Below, in pieces: positions 51,504-61,047 of a stretch of 64,000 bases of DNA (positions within the stretch are counted from its first letter, which is position 1; each line of letters starts with the position of its first letter). The notes beneath the pieces were generated by a model, which had not been told where the DNA came from, made no database searches, and saw nothing but the letters and a program-made list of their open reading frames with translations. Source of the stretch: Haliea salexigens DSM 19537 (GTDB lineage Bacteria > Pseudomonadota > Gammaproteobacteria > Pseudomonadales > Halieaceae); assembly GCF_000423125.1 (NCBI RefSeq), contig NZ_AUHJ01000007.1:149902-213901 (forward strand). The letters run 5' to 3'. The position numbers and the translations under genes are program-made.

Positions 51504-54500
51504 TGTTGCTGACCTCCTGCTAAGGATCGACGCCACCACGGAGGGATTGAGGCGTGAGCTGAAGCGCGCTGAGACTTCCGTGGATGGAGCCACCAAGGGC
51601 ATTGACCGCAAGGTTAAGAGCATCGATGACCGGTTTAACTCACTGGGCAAGACCGTAGCGCGTGCGGGTGTTGCCATTGGTGCCGCCTTTGCCGGTATGG
51701 CTTTGGCAAAGGTGACATCGGAGTTCACCAAGACCAACGTCGAAGCCCAAAAGCTGCGTGCGTCACTGGTCACGGTGACAGGATCGGTGGAGGAGGCAAA
51801 TAAGGCGTGGGGGACGCTGGAGCAGTTCGCCACTCAAACGCCCTTTGCGCTGAATCAGTCCGTGGAAGGCTTCATCAAGATGAAGGCCCTCGGTCTCGAC
51901 CCCACAATCGATGCGCTGGAGAGCTTCGGCAATACCGCGTCTGCGATGGGCAAAGACCTCAACCAGATGATTGAGGCCGTGGCTGATGCGTCTACTTCAG
52001 AGTTTGAGCGACTGAAAGAGTTTGGCATCAAGGCGAAGCAGGAGGGTGATCGGGTCAGCCTGACGTTCCAGGGGGTGACCACTGAGATAGGTAACAACTC
52101 GCGGGAGATTGTCGAGTACCTGGAGCAGATCGGTAAGGTGCAGTTTGCTGGCGCGATGGAGCGCCAGATGGACACGCTCGGGGGCGCAATATCCAACCTT
52201 CAGGACAGCTTTGATGGACTGATGCGGGCGGTTGGCGAGGCCGGTGCGGCTGACGAGATGACCCAGGCCATCAAAGAGATGTCGGATTTGATGGGCGATC
52301 CGAAGTTCCAGAAGAATATAAAAACCCTCACCACTGGACTGATAACTGTCACGACCACAGTCATCGAGCTGTCTGCGGAGTTCGCTGCGTTCGGCATGGA
52401 GATTGCCAAGTGGACGCCGGCCGCACTGTACGGCAAGGCCATTGGCTGGCTGGTGGATAAAGCGGAAGAGCTTGGCCTTGTAGAAAAAGAGCTGTCTCTG
52501 ATCACCGTAGAGGCCACCAGGACGCAAAGCCAGTTGGCCGAGTCTCTTGGTGTGACCGGAGATTCTGCCGGCAGGACGCAGGAGGAAATCGACAAGCTTC
52601 GCGATGCGGTCAAAAGGAACACAGAAGCCGCATTCCCACACATCCGCGCTGCACGCGAATACAACGAAGCACTGGATGAGATGCGCGAGGCTCTTGCTGC
52701 AGGCGCGGTCTCGCAGGAGGAATTTGCCAAGTGGCTGGATAAGACCCAGACAGACCTTCTGCCAGGCGTAACGGTTGAAGCTGAGCGCGTCACTGCTGAA
52801 GTCATCAAGATGAAAGAGCAGGCCGACCCGATGGCCGTTGCCTATGAGCGCGGCATCGAGCGTATGCGGGATGGGTTTGGAGACTTCTTTCAGCAGATCC
52901 TGCTTGACGGCAAGGTGACGTTTGGCGACCTGGTTGACCTGTTCAAGCGCACTGTTGCGGAGATGATCGCTACTGCGGCTGCGAACCGCATATTCCTCGG
53001 CGTTGGGCTTGGTGGTGTGTCTGGGGCGGCAAGTGCGGCTGGTGGTGCAAGCTCGCTGCTTACTGGTGGTGGTGCTTCTGGCCTTGGCGGGCTGGGCTCA
53101 CTGCTGTCCACTGGTATCGGGGGCTCGCTGATCGGCGGTATCTCTGGCATCGGTAGTGCGCTGGGGCTTGGTGCGCAGACAGGGGCATTCCTCGGGTCTA
53201 CAGGGCAACTGGGTTACAACGCACTTTCTGCCTTGGGTATTCAGGGTGCTGGTGGCACGACCAGCTTTCTGGCTGGTGGCGCGCTGACAGCCGGGGCCGG
53301 TATTCTCGGCGGTATGGCCGGCAACGCGCTGGGTTTATCCCTTACCGGTCGAACCTCTAACAGCAGTTGGGGTGCTGGTCTGGGCGGCACTGCAGGTGCA
53401 TTCCTCGGCGGGCCACTGGGGGCAGCCATCGGCGGCGCTATAGGTGGCGCTCTGGATTCGGCATTCGGTTCGAGCAAGAACCGCATCGGCGGCGTAGGCA
53501 TCAACACGGGTACGCGAGAAGCGAACCTGTGGGGCACACAGCGTGCCGAGTATCAAGACCCCATGCAGGAGCTGGCCAACGTCCTGCAGGGCTTTTCTGA
53601 TGCGATAGGCGGCTCTGGCTCCATCATGACCATCAGCCGGGGGAACAAATCACCCCTGCAGATGGATGGTGTCGAGTTTGCGAACGTGGCTGACCTGGTG
53701 GCCGCCGCGATGGACAACATACTGGACACCGCCTGGGAGCTGGCACCGGTTGTTAAAGACCTGGCCAAAGCCTTCGATGGCTCTGTGGAGGAAACCGCAG
53801 CGTTCGCCCGCGCCATGCAGGGCCTCTGGGAGCAGACCAAGGTCAACCCAATTTCCGCTTCCATTACCGACTTCGCCAACGCGCAGAAGACGGTTTTCGA
53901 CGGCTACCGTGACCAAATGGCGGCTATCCGCGGCATGACTGCGGAGTTTGATGGATCAGTGAGTTCAGCCAACGCGCTGACTCAGGCGCTCGCAGTCAAT
54001 CAGAGTGTTGCCTACCAGTTAGCGCAGCAGTTCATGGCTGTCGGACAGCAGATCAGCGGATCGGCTTCCAGTTCGGCGCAGTCCATCCGTGAAAGCGTGA
54101 TGACTGAAGATCAGAGAATTCAGGCTTGGAAGTCACAGCGAGGCGGGCTGCGGGATTCCCTCGGGTCACTGTCTGACCCTAACCAGATCGCCAACGCATC
54201 GGCTGAAATCCTGCGGCTCAACGAACAGATATTCAACGCGCTGAGCCCCCAGGCACAGCAGGGTCAGGCTGAGGCTTTTGCCAACTACGCGGAGAAGACC
54301 GCAGAGATTGCAGACAGGCGTATTGACCGGCTTGTTTCCCAATTGGAGTCGGAACAACGCCAACAGAATGCCGAGGTAAGGCAGGCCATGATGGACGCAG
54401 CCAGCGCACAGCAGGAGGCCGCAAACACCATGTTGGCTGCTGCACAGATCATTCAAGGTGCTGCGTCCTCGTTTGGTGGGGGTTTCACGGCTGAGGTGGT

Positions 54501-54507
54501 GCAGTAA
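51493..54507 (+). CDS. Tape measure protein
   Basis: 1004 residues. The N-terminus ADLLLRIDATTEGLRRELKR then SVDGATKGIDRKVKSIDDRF is the usual tape-measure coiled coil. A central hydrophobic Gly/Ala-rich part (about residues 500-670) could insert into the membrane at DNA injection, and the C-terminal 150 residues are helical. It sets the tail length; at roughly 0.15 nm per residue a tail near 150 nm would be expected (a rule of thumb). Confidence 0.93.
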   Translation: MANDVADLLLRIDATTEGLRRELKRAETSVDGATKGIDRKVKSIDDRFNSLGKTVARAGVAIGAAFAGMALAKVTSEFTKTNVEAQKLRASLVTVTGSVEEANKAWGTLEQFATQTPFALNQSVEGFIKMKALGLDPTIDALESFGNTASAMGKDLNQMIEAVADASTSEFERLKEFGIKAKQEGDRVSLTFQGVTTEIGNNSREIVEYLEQIGKVQFAGAMERQMDTLGGAISNLQDSFDGLMRAVGEAGAADEMTQAIKEMSDLMGDPKFQKNIKTLTTGLITVTTTVIELSAEFAAFGMEIAKWTPAALYGKAIGWLVDKAEELGLVEKELSLITVEATRTQSQLAESLGVTGDSAGRTQEEIDKLRDAVKRNTEAAFPHIRAAREYNEALDEMREALAAGAVSQEEFAKWLDKTQTDLLPGVTVEAERVTAEVIKMKEQADPMAVAYERGIERMRDGFGDFFQQILLDGKVTFGDLVDLFKRTVAEMIATAAANRIFLGVGLGGVSGAASAAGGASSLLTGGGASGLGGLGSLLSTGIGGSLIGGISGIGSALGLGAQTGAFLGSTGQLGYNALSALGIQGAGGTTSFLAGGALTAGAGILGGMAGNALGLSLTGRTSNSSWGAGLGGTAGAFLGGPLGAAIGGAIGGALDSAFGSSKNRIGGVGINTGTREANLWGTQRAEYQDPMQELANVLQGFSDAIGGSGSIMTISRGNKSPLQMDGVEFANVADLVAAAMDNILDTAWELAPVVKDLAKAFDGSVEETAAFARAMQGLWEQTKVNPISASITDFANAQKTVFDGYRDQMAAIRGMTAEFDGSVSSANALTQALAVNQSVAYQLAQQFMAVGQQISGSASSSAQSIRESVMTEDQRIQAWKSQRGGLRDSLGSLSDPNQIANASAEILRLNEQIFNALSPQAQQGQAEAFANYAEKTAEIADRRIDRLVSQLESEQRQQNAEVRQAMMDAASAQQEAANTMLAAAQIIQGAASSFGGGFTAEVVQ

Positions 54508-54860
54508 TGGCGACAGCGTTTCCTTTCAGCAGTTACGCGCTGCTTGATACATCGGGCGCGATGGATGACCACATCGTATCCAGGGAGGTCATGGATGACG
54601 GCACGCCGGTTATCCGCGTTCTCGGGACATCGACGTTCCGCACCCTGACCTGTGAGTTCGTGCCCATGAGCATATCGGATGCACAGGCTTTGATGGATTA
54701 CCTGCACACCAACAAGGCGACCGAGTTCGACATGAGCGGGGACGGGCTGGGTACGTCAATCTACCGAGGATACATCTGGTCTGAGCCTCGCATCCAGTTC
54801 TCGCAGGGCGTTCTCGCAACCGTCTCATTCAACTTCTACGGGAAGCGCATCAGTGGCTGA
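54507..54860 (+). CDS. Minor tail protein
   Basis: 117 residues starting MATAFPFSSYALLDTSGAMD. Beta-rich, with SREVMDDGTPVIRVLGTSTF and SFNFYGKRISG. It lies directly after the tape measure, where distal-tail or minor tail proteins are found. It overlaps both neighbours. Confidence 0.6.
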   Translation: MATAFPFSSYALLDTSGAMDDHIVSREVMDDGTPVIRVLGTSTFRTLTCEFVPMSISDAQALMDYLHTNKATEFDMSGDGLGTSIYRGYIWSEPRIQFSQGVLATVSFNFYGKRISG

Positions 54861-55371
54861 CCTGACTACCTCGCAACTCCAGAACGCCAGCCAGCCAGCA
54901 ACCCGCCCGATCTACATCGTTGCACTGGAACACTCCGGAGTCGAAGAGCTGCTGTCGTCGTCTGGCGACGTGGTGTATGACGGGCAGAACTTTCTGGCCG
55001 GTGGGATTACCGTGTCCGGAATATCCAACACTCGCAGCGCCACGCTGACGCTCCCCTGGTCCACCACCAGAATGACCGAGATCCAGAATGGCTCGTACCG
55101 GGGTGGGTCGTGCAAAATCTGGTACATCCCTGGCGTTCCTTCTGACACCGACCTGATCTTTGATGCTGAGGATGGGGTGCTGGTGATGGACGGCGAAATT
55201 CAGTCCAGCCGGTTTTCTGGTGATCGCGTCAACATAACCGCAGCGCATATAAGTAACTCAGCCGTTTATTCGCCCAGAACCACGCTTGATGAGGTGACCA
55301 GCTACGCGGTAGCCCCCGGATATCAAATCAAGTGGGAAGGGGAGATTCTAGTTCTTGAGGCGTCCCGATGA
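54853..55371 (+). CDS. Minor tail protein, DUF2163-like
   Basis: 172 residues from GTG. PIYIVALEHSGVEELLSSSG, VYDGQNFLAGGITVSGIS and CKIWYIPGVPSDTDLIFDAE recall the N-terminal part of DUF2163 tail proteins. A baseplate or distal-tail role is likely. It overlaps the tail tip gene by 4 bp. Confidence 0.6.
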   Translation: MADLTTSQLQNASQPATRPIYIVALEHSGVEELLSSSGDVVYDGQNFLAGGITVSGISNTRSATLTLPWSTTRMTEIQNGSYRGGSCKIWYIPGVPSDTDLIFDAEDGVLVMDGEIQSSRFSGDRVNITAAHISNSAVYSPRTTLDEVTSYAVAPGYQIKWEGEILVLEASR

Positions 55372-58300
55372 GTAAAAGCGCAACTGAGTATTTTCGCTCG
55401 CGTGGAATGCAACCTGGTGGTGGTGGGGCGTGGTATGTTCCTGAAGTGACCATGTACCGTGCAAATGGGCGGCTTCCTGCGTCGGCCCTAAAGTCATTCT
55501 CTGGCAGGCGCACCATGCAGGTGGCTGGCAAGAACACCATTATTCCAATCAACTACGGGCGCGTCAGCGTTCCTGGGATTATCGGGCCAGTGGGGTCTAT
55601 ATCTGGAGATCTTGTTGTTTGTGTTATTTGGGGGCTTGGAAAGCACGAGGAAGTTGAGGCCGTATACATAAACGATGAGCCTGTGCCCGCCGGGGTTTCG
55701 CAGTCGCACTATATCGGGCGAAGCTCTCAGGGTGTAGATGTCACGCTTGCAGCAGCCATCCCAGCGTTCAATGATCCCATGGTGTTGAGTACCCCATCTG
55801 GGGATATAGGTGTTTGCTATTCGGTTTTTCGTATTCCATCTGGGGAGATTGATGGCGCGCCGCGATTCCAGGCTGTCGTTAAGGGCCGATGCGTCTTCGA
55901 TCCTCGCGACCCTGACGAAGTGGCCGAGTATGGGCCAATTCGGGCAAAGCACTGGCGAATTTACATCACTGCAACGCGAACCGGCGACTCCTATTTTGCG
56001 TCCATTAACGAGATTCAGATACGGGCGAACCCGGGGAGTGGTGACCAGACTGGAGGCGGGACAGCCACATCATCGACAGAGATAAACTCAAACTATGATG
56101 CGGACAAAGCGTTTGATGACAATAATTCTACGTTTTGGTCTAGCTCACTGGGCGCATCGGGTCCGCAGTGGATCGCCTACGAGTTCGCATCTCCAGTTGA
56201 TGTTGCAGAAATACTCATGCGCTCAGGAGACGCCACCCGTGCAGCCCGCATGCCGCGCACATTTCAGGTGCAATATTCAGAAGACGGGTCATCTTGGACG
56301 ACAGCCGAAACATACACTGACGAGGATGCGTGGCCCACAAACACCAGCCGAACCTATGAGGTCAGTGGATACATAGGCGATACCAATGAGTTTTACTCTG
56401 ACAATACGGCCTTGTGTCTCGGTGATCTGGTAAGGAATCCAATATACGGAACTGGTGGATCAGTTTCTGGTCTGGATGATGCAGCCGATTGGTGTGACGC
56501 GATAATAAGCGGTGTGGAGCGTTGCAAGATCTCTATTTCCCTTTCTCAGCCTCGCCGGACTGACGAATATATCGACCTGCTGGCGACATATGCTGACTGC
56601 ATACGGTACAACGAGGGGGCCTCTGTAAAGATCGTGCCTGACTCGGCTGTGACCTCAGCAGAGGGCCAGGAATACGTTACCGACGGTGATTTCTCGTCCG
56701 CTGATGGCTGGACCGTCGGCTCTGGCTGGACTGTCGGCTCTGGCGTTGCCAGCGCAAGCAATCCCGGCAGCGCCGCTGTTCTGTCTCAGGTCTTGACTGG
56801 GTTAGCGATAGGCCAACCCGTGACGCTTTCCCTTGATGCCACGGTTTCGGCTGGCAGTTTCATTGTTGAGGTGGGCGGGGTTGAAGTAGATGAGGTAAGT
56901 GCATCCGGTTCAATCTCCGTTGCTATTGAACCTGTCTCCGGTGATCCGCTAATTGAAATCATTACATCTACGGACTTTAACGGAAGCGTCGATAATGTGT
57001 CTGTGCAGTCCTATTACTGGACCGTCACGAAATGGGTAAAAGGCACACTCAATATCGAGGGGCTTGATGACAGGGACAACCCGACTCGCGTGTTCAGTCG
57101 CTACACTGACCAGGCTATCGGTTCTGCTGTATGGCCCGATGCAATTACTTACGAGGAGCTTCCTGGAGTTGTTGATGGCGGCACAAAGCTACTTGAAACC
57201 ACGCTAGACTTCCCTGGAGTTTTTCGTCTGGAGGAAGCCCAGCTCAAGGCGTCCAGTCGTGTTGCTCGATATAAAAACAGAGTTCGGGCCTCTTTCGTCA
57301 CTACCGATATAGGAGCGCGCCACAGGCCAGGTCATACACTCAGAGTGTTCAGCCAGCCCAGGGGCGTCAACATTCTTATAAAAGTGGAGTCCGTTGACTT
57401 GGTGGGGTACGGACGCCATCGGGTTACGGGCTTGCGTTACGACCAAACCCACTACCCGGAAGCTATATTTATTCCAGAAGACGCTGGTGTGGTGCCTGTC
57501 GGGCTAATCATGCCGCTCTCTGGTAACACAGTACCATCTGGATGGGAGGCGTACACTGCTGCGGACGGCAGGTTTATTATGGGTGCGGGCAACACCTATG
57601 ACTCAGGTGATACGGGCGGCAGTGAAACGTTTGCGGGCTGGAGTGGAGACACGGAATCTGTAGACTCTCACGGTGGAAGTTCTTTCAGCTCATTTGTTGG
57701 TACTAGCAACCCGCCTGGCCCGAACCTGCTTTCCCGGATAATCCCGACTTCACCCCCAGATTTAACGCATGCTCACACATATAGCACGGGGGTTATAACA
57801 CCAAACTTATATCGTAAAGAGCTTAGGCTCGCCAAAAAAACAGGGAGCACCGCCTCGACTTTCCCTGACGAGATAACCCCTCTTGGACTGCCGGGGCTTC
57901 TTGCGGCGGGCATGTCACGCCTTACATCCGAAGCCGGTCGGCTGCTTATGGCAGAAGTCGCGGCGAACAATGCTGGTGTTGCATCGAAGTTTATTTCCAT
58001 GACATCTGGAACAGATAACGACGCCCACGACCACTGGACCAGGCAGAGCGGTGAAAGCGACTTCACCACCACTGATGTGGTGTACAGCAAGGAGGGTGGA
58101 GGTGGGGCGCACAGTCACACATATAGCCTTGAGCTTCATCGGAACGTGAAACGGTGCCGCGTGGCTATGTACCGGGCAACCCAGCCGATACCGGTCCTGC
58201 CCGGGGTGATTGGGTTCTGGGATGAAGTCACTGATGGAACCATACCTTCCGGGTGGGTTATCTGTGACGGCACAAATGGGACGCCTAACATACAGGACCG

Positions 58301-58538
58301 ATTGGTAGAGATCGCTGCGGAGGGGAACGAGGGGGCAGTGTCCGGTGACAATACGATTGCTATCGACGGAAGCGGCTCCAGCGTGTCGCATAGTCACCGT
58401 GGTGGTGCTAGCCAGTCGTCTGCATTTAAATCCAGTTTCAGTCACTCCAACAGCATTAGTCACAGGCACAGGATAGCGGCTTCAGGTTCGTGGACTCCTC
58501 CCTATTTTGCGCTGAGCGCCATTATGTACTCGCCATGA
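55368..58538 (+). CDS. Tail tip / host specificity protein with discoidin-like domain
   Basis: 1056 residues. Residues 1-190 match the J-type hub (GRRTMQVAGKNTIIPINYGR, VCVIWGLGKHEEVEAVYIND). Residues 190-335 are an F5/8-type (discoidin) sugar-binding domain: SNYDADKAFDDNNSTFWSSS and FQVQYSEDGSSWTTAETY. A hub/fibronectin part follows. From about residue 710 the chain turns into collar-fibre repeats with IPSGWVICDGTNGTPNI and HSH metal-binding motifs. It should be the receptor-binding tip. The inserted sugar-binding domain could widen or shift host range. Confidence 0.85.
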   Translation: MSKSATEYFRSRGMQPGGGGAWYVPEVTMYRANGRLPASALKSFSGRRTMQVAGKNTIIPINYGRVSVPGIIGPVGSISGDLVVCVIWGLGKHEEVEAVYINDEPVPAGVSQSHYIGRSSQGVDVTLAAAIPAFNDPMVLSTPSGDIGVCYSVFRIPSGEIDGAPRFQAVVKGRCVFDPRDPDEVAEYGPIRAKHWRIYITATRTGDSYFASINEIQIRANPGSGDQTGGGTATSSTEINSNYDADKAFDDNNSTFWSSSLGASGPQWIAYEFASPVDVAEILMRSGDATRAARMPRTFQVQYSEDGSSWTTAETYTDEDAWPTNTSRTYEVSGYIGDTNEFYSDNTALCLGDLVRNPIYGTGGSVSGLDDAADWCDAIISGVERCKISISLSQPRRTDEYIDLLATYADCIRYNEGASVKIVPDSAVTSAEGQEYVTDGDFSSADGWTVGSGWTVGSGVASASNPGSAAVLSQVLTGLAIGQPVTLSLDATVSAGSFIVEVGGVEVDEVSASGSISVAIEPVSGDPLIEIITSTDFNGSVDNVSVQSYYWTVTKWVKGTLNIEGLDDRDNPTRVFSRYTDQAIGSAVWPDAITYEELPGVVDGGTKLLETTLDFPGVFRLEEAQLKASSRVARYKNRVRASFVTTDIGARHRPGHTLRVFSQPRGVNILIKVESVDLVGYGRHRVTGLRYDQTHYPEAIFIPEDAGVVPVGLIMPLSGNTVPSGWEAYTAADGRFIMGAGNTYDSGDTGGSETFAGWSGDTESVDSHGGSSFSSFVGTSNPPGPNLLSRIIPTSPPDLTHAHTYSTGVITPNLYRKELRLAKKTGSTASTFPDEITPLGLPGLLAAGMSRLTSEAGRLLMAEVAANNAGVASKFISMTSGTDNDAHDHWTRQSGESDFTTTDVVYSKEGGGGAHSHTYSLELHRNVKRCRVAMYRATQPIPVLPGVIGFWDEVTDGTIPSGWVICDGTNGTPNIQDRLVEIAAEGNEGAVSGDNTIAIDGSGSSVSHSHRGGASQSSAFKSSFSHSNSISHRHRIAASGSWTPPYFALSAIMYSP

Positions 58539-58924
58539 AGACCATCCTGAAAGCCTACCTGCCCCACATCGTCGGGCTCACCCTGATCGCTCTCCTGGTG
58601 TTTGCCGGGTGGCAGTGGGTTACTGGGCTGGGGTATCGGGCACAGGCGGCGGCCCTACGCATGCAGCTGCTGGAGTGCCAGGGTGATCTGGCCGTGCAGA
58701 CCGCCAACACCGCCACGCTGAAGGGTCAGATACAGCGCCAGAACGATGCGGTGGACGCTGCAGCCAGTGAGGCGGCACGAGTGCGGGCGGATGCTCTGCG
58801 CGCGCGTGACGCGGCGCTGGTGGCGTTGCGGGGCGCACAGGATGACTATGCTAGACTGCGTGAGGATTGGCCGCAGGATTGTGTGAGTGCGGTTGATAGG
58901 GTGCGCGAGGCGTTGGGTTTATGA
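58535..58924 (+). CDS. Inner-membrane spanin (Rz-like)
   Basis: 129 residues from the ATG at 58535. An N-terminal membrane anchor (IVGLTLIALLVFAGWQWV) is followed by a long periplasmic helix (LKGQIQRQNDAVDAAASEAA) as in Rz. With the next gene it fuses inner and outer membranes at the last step of lysis. It is placed after the tail tip gene instead of beside the lysozyme. Confidence 0.8.
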   Translation: MKTILKAYLPHIVGLTLIALLVFAGWQWVTGLGYRAQAAALRMQLLECQGDLAVQTANTATLKGQIQRQNDAVDAAASEAARVRADALRARDAALVALRGAQDDYARLREDWPQDCVSAVDRVREALGL

Positions 58925-59268
58925 TTCGATTTATCTGGATACGCGTTCTGCAGTTCTACAACTCCCCGAGGCTCGGGCATATTCTCGACATGCTGATATT
59001 TGTCGGTCTTCTGTGCTTGCTCATTGGTGTGCTCACCGGCTGCACCCGCACACAATACGTCGATCGGCCGGTGGAAGTGAAGGTGCGCGTCCCGGCCGAG
59101 TGCCTGGAACCCGGCGACATCCCAGCCCCGATGATCTACCCAGTCGACCAGCTGCGGCCGGGTGTCAGTGATGGGGATCTGATCGGTGCGCTGTTGGCTG
59201 ATCGGGAGCACTGCGGGGCGATGGAGAAGGTGCTGCGAGGGGTGCTGGCGGGGTGTGTTGGGGGGTGA
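58921..59268 (+). CDS. Outer-membrane spanin lipoprotein (Rz1-like)
   Basis: 115 residues. A hydrophobic signal ends in the lipobox LLIGVLTGC, lipidated Cys41, followed by a short Pro-containing periplasmic part (RPVEVKVRVPAECLEPGDIP). It overlaps the Rz-like gene by 4 bp, forming a spanin pair with separate genes. It is the last gene of the late operon. Confidence 0.78.
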   Translation: MIRFIWIRVLQFYNSPRLGHILDMLIFVGLLCLLIGVLTGCTRTQYVDRPVEVKVRVPAECLEPGDIPAPMIYPVDQLRPGVSDGDLIGALLADREHCGAMEKVLRGVLAGCVGG

Positions 59269-59273
59269 AGTGG

Positions 59274-59855
59274 TCAGTCGAAGTATGGTGGTGGATAGAT
59301 TGGCCCGACAAGATTTTCTCTGTCCCGCTTTATTTCGGCTGCGTATTCGTGAAGCTGTTCACCCGCCCAAACTCTCGCAGAGTTCAATACCGGCTCAAGT
59401 GTTTCGATGAAGAAACCCTCCACCTCGCCAATGATGTCCTGGGGAATGCCGGTCAGGCACCAGTAGTGAGTGAAGTGCTTCCTGTCCAGCTTGTGCGCCC
59501 ACATTCTCCGCGCAATTGACGTTGCCTTGCCAACATACCCAATGTCGCCAGAAAGGCCGAGCACATAGATCCCCGCCAAGTTCGGTCCAGGCCGCACCCC
59601 TTTGTATTCCTGAAATTGCGCTATGATCCTGTCTCGGCTGAAGGCAAATCGATGCTTGTTTTCGCTGATCCATTGGTGGATCTGGGTTTTCTTTTCCCAT
59701 GGGTCTGCGGGCCAGTAGTCCCTAGGCTTTTCGGGCAATATTTCAGGGAATTTTTGTCCCATTGAATCTTTTAACTCCGCGCTGTTGCTGGTGTCTGCGC
59801 AACCTTTCGATGGTCTTGAAAGGGACAGGTGACGTGTTTCAATCATAGCATTCAT
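59274..59855 (-). CDS. GIY-YIG domain protein at the right end of the prophage
   Basis: 193 residues; MGQKFPEILP (start at 59762) is an alternative N-terminus. The domain has GIYVL (residues 95-99), YVGK (107-110), an Arg at 116, Glu151 in ETLEPVLN and the Asn that follows, the full GIY-YIG set. It is convergent with the late operon and 20 bp from attR, a usual place for genes expressed from the prophage. It may be a lysogenic-conversion nuclease, a homing-type gene, or a defence factor. Confidence 0.75.
   Translation of the reverse strand: MNAMIETRHLSLSRPSKGCADTSNSAELKDSMGQKFPEILPEKPRDYWPADPWEKKTQIHQWISENKHRFAFSRDRIIAQFQEYKGVRPGPNLAGIYVLGLSGDIGYVGKATSIARRMWAHKLDRKHFTHYWCLTGIPQDIIGEVEGFFIETLEPVLNSARVWAGEQLHEYAAEIKRDRENLVGPIYPPPYFD
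59755..59767. promoter_or_regulatory. Right-arm integrase site candidate
   Basis: TGTCCCATTGAAT, related to the left-arm TGTCCCATAGAAT. It lies inside the GIY-YIG coding region, 108 bp before attR. Confidence 0.4.
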
Positions 59856-59874
59856 GCGCCTTTAGCTGGTTTTT

Positions 59875-59928
59875 AGCAGTTGGCTTTTAACCAATTGGTC
59901 GCTGGTTCGAATCCAGCACGGCCCACCA
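59875..59928. repeat. attR core repeat, tRNA-Lys 3' fragment
   Basis: An identical copy of 18491-18544. It lacks the 5' 22 bases of the tRNA, so it cannot give a working tRNA. The next integrase gene ends 25 bp to its right, so this copy may also be the attL of a second element. Confidence 0.93.
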
Positions 59929-59952
59929 ATTCCACCTTTTTGTATCAGATGC

Positions 59953-61047
59953 TTAGCGCGATGACGCGCTCAGCGTCCTGTGTCTCAGCACAACCAGTGC
60001 CGGAGTTTTGCCGGACTTTCCTTCACACACCCTGTTTGCTGCCTTGATGAGTTCCTCCAACTCCGGCGCTGAATAGTGCGTGGTGATATCGCCGTTCCTG
60101 TGGCCCAGCAATATTTTCCGGGTTTCCAATGGCACTCCTGCCGCGCGTAAACGACGACCGAAGGTGTGTTTCAGGTCGTGCACACGGATGGGCATATCCA
60201 GCTTGCGCCGAACCGACTTCCAGCCATTGTTGTTGATGCTGCGCACTGGTCGGCCGTAGTAAGTGAAGACGCGCTCCGGGTGTTGCCCACGCACGCCTTC
60301 GATCACTGACTTTGCTACCCGATTCAGTACCACCAACCGATCCTCCCGGTTCTTGACCTTCTCTCCTGGAATGAGAAACACCGCGGTGCCCAGTTCCGGC
60401 ACATCGATCTCCCAATCCCACCGCAAGCTACAGACCTCGCCGTCGCGGCACCCGGTATTTACCTTGAACAGACACATCCTGCTCAGGTGATCCGGCAGCG
60501 CCTTGAACAACCGGTGTTGCTCTTCCCAACTCAGCGGGTAGGGGCGCCGTGCATCGTTCAGCGGCAACAGCTGGATCAATGGCGCCGACTCCAGCCAGGT
60601 CAAACCGTGTTCATCGCGCCACAGCCGGGCACTCAGGTTGAGTACCCTGCGTACCGTGGCCAGGGCGCCGTTCACGGTCTTGTTCTTCTTGCCCTCCTTC
60701 TTCCTTCTATCTATATACGCTTGCAGTGTGCCCATGTGGACCTGATACAACGGCAGTTCACCGATGTAGGGGTCCAGCTCTTTCAGATGGAAGGCGTAGG
60801 TTCGGATGGTAGCGAGGTGGGTGTTCTCCTCAAGGAAGCGCGTGGCTGCCTCGCGAAAAATGCGCACCGGCCGTATTCCAAATACTGACGCCTGCCTGAT
60901 CTGCTCAATGCGGCGGGCCAACATCAGCTCCGCCGCTTTGAGTTCACTCGTTCCAGTGCTTTCGTGAATGCGGTGGCCGAGGACCTGCTTGTCGATATGC
61001 CAGATCCCGCCCCGGTTCCGTAGCCCGGAGTTTCGATTGCGTCCCAT
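59953..61047 (-). CDS. Tyrosine recombinase of the second element
   Basis: 364 residues. Arg201 in NTGCRDGEV, His290 in VHDLKHTFG, His316 in LLGHRNGDI and Tyr325 in THYSAPE are in place. The second Arg of the usual HxxR is Lys293 (HDLK). This HDLK form is, to my knowledge, regular in one integrase family found with an overlapping AlpA-like gene. It lies 25 bp from attR, the normal spot for an integrase. It probably inserted the second element. Confidence 0.9.
   Translation of the reverse strand: MGRNRNSGLRNRGGIWHIDKQVLGHRIHESTGTSELKAAELMLARRIEQIRQASVFGIRPVRIFREAATRFLEENTHLATIRTYAFHLKELDPYIGELPLYQVHMGTLQAYIDRRKKEGKKNKTVNGALATVRRVLNLSARLWRDEHGLTWLESAPLIQLLPLNDARRPYPLSWEEQHRLFKALPDHLSRMCLFKVNTGCRDGEVCSLRWDWEIDVPELGTAVFLIPGEKVKNREDRLVVLNRVAKSVIEGVRGQHPERVFTYYGRPVRSINNNGWKSVRRKLDMPIRVHDLKHTFGRRLRAAGVPLETRKILLGHRNGDITTHYSAPELEELIKAANRVCEGKSGKTPALVVLRHRTLSASSR

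Larger units (their letters stand above)
18491..59928. mobile_element. Lambda-like siphophage prophage inserted in tRNA-Lys
   Basis: It is bounded by perfect 54-bp direct repeats of the tRNA-Lys 3' part (18491-18544 and 59875-59928). Inside is a full temperate genome: integrase next to attL, leftward recombination genes, repressor/Cro switch, replication, NinB/NinG/Q, lysis, HK97-type head module, siphovirus tail and spanins. I see no broken core gene, so it may be inducible. Base composition is lower in GC than the host genes on the left. Confidence 0.95.

Noticed and set aside
59875..59928. Possible second tRNA-Lys gene
   Set aside because: Only the 3' 54 bases are present; the 5' acceptor strand and most of the D-arm are missing, so it is the attR copy.
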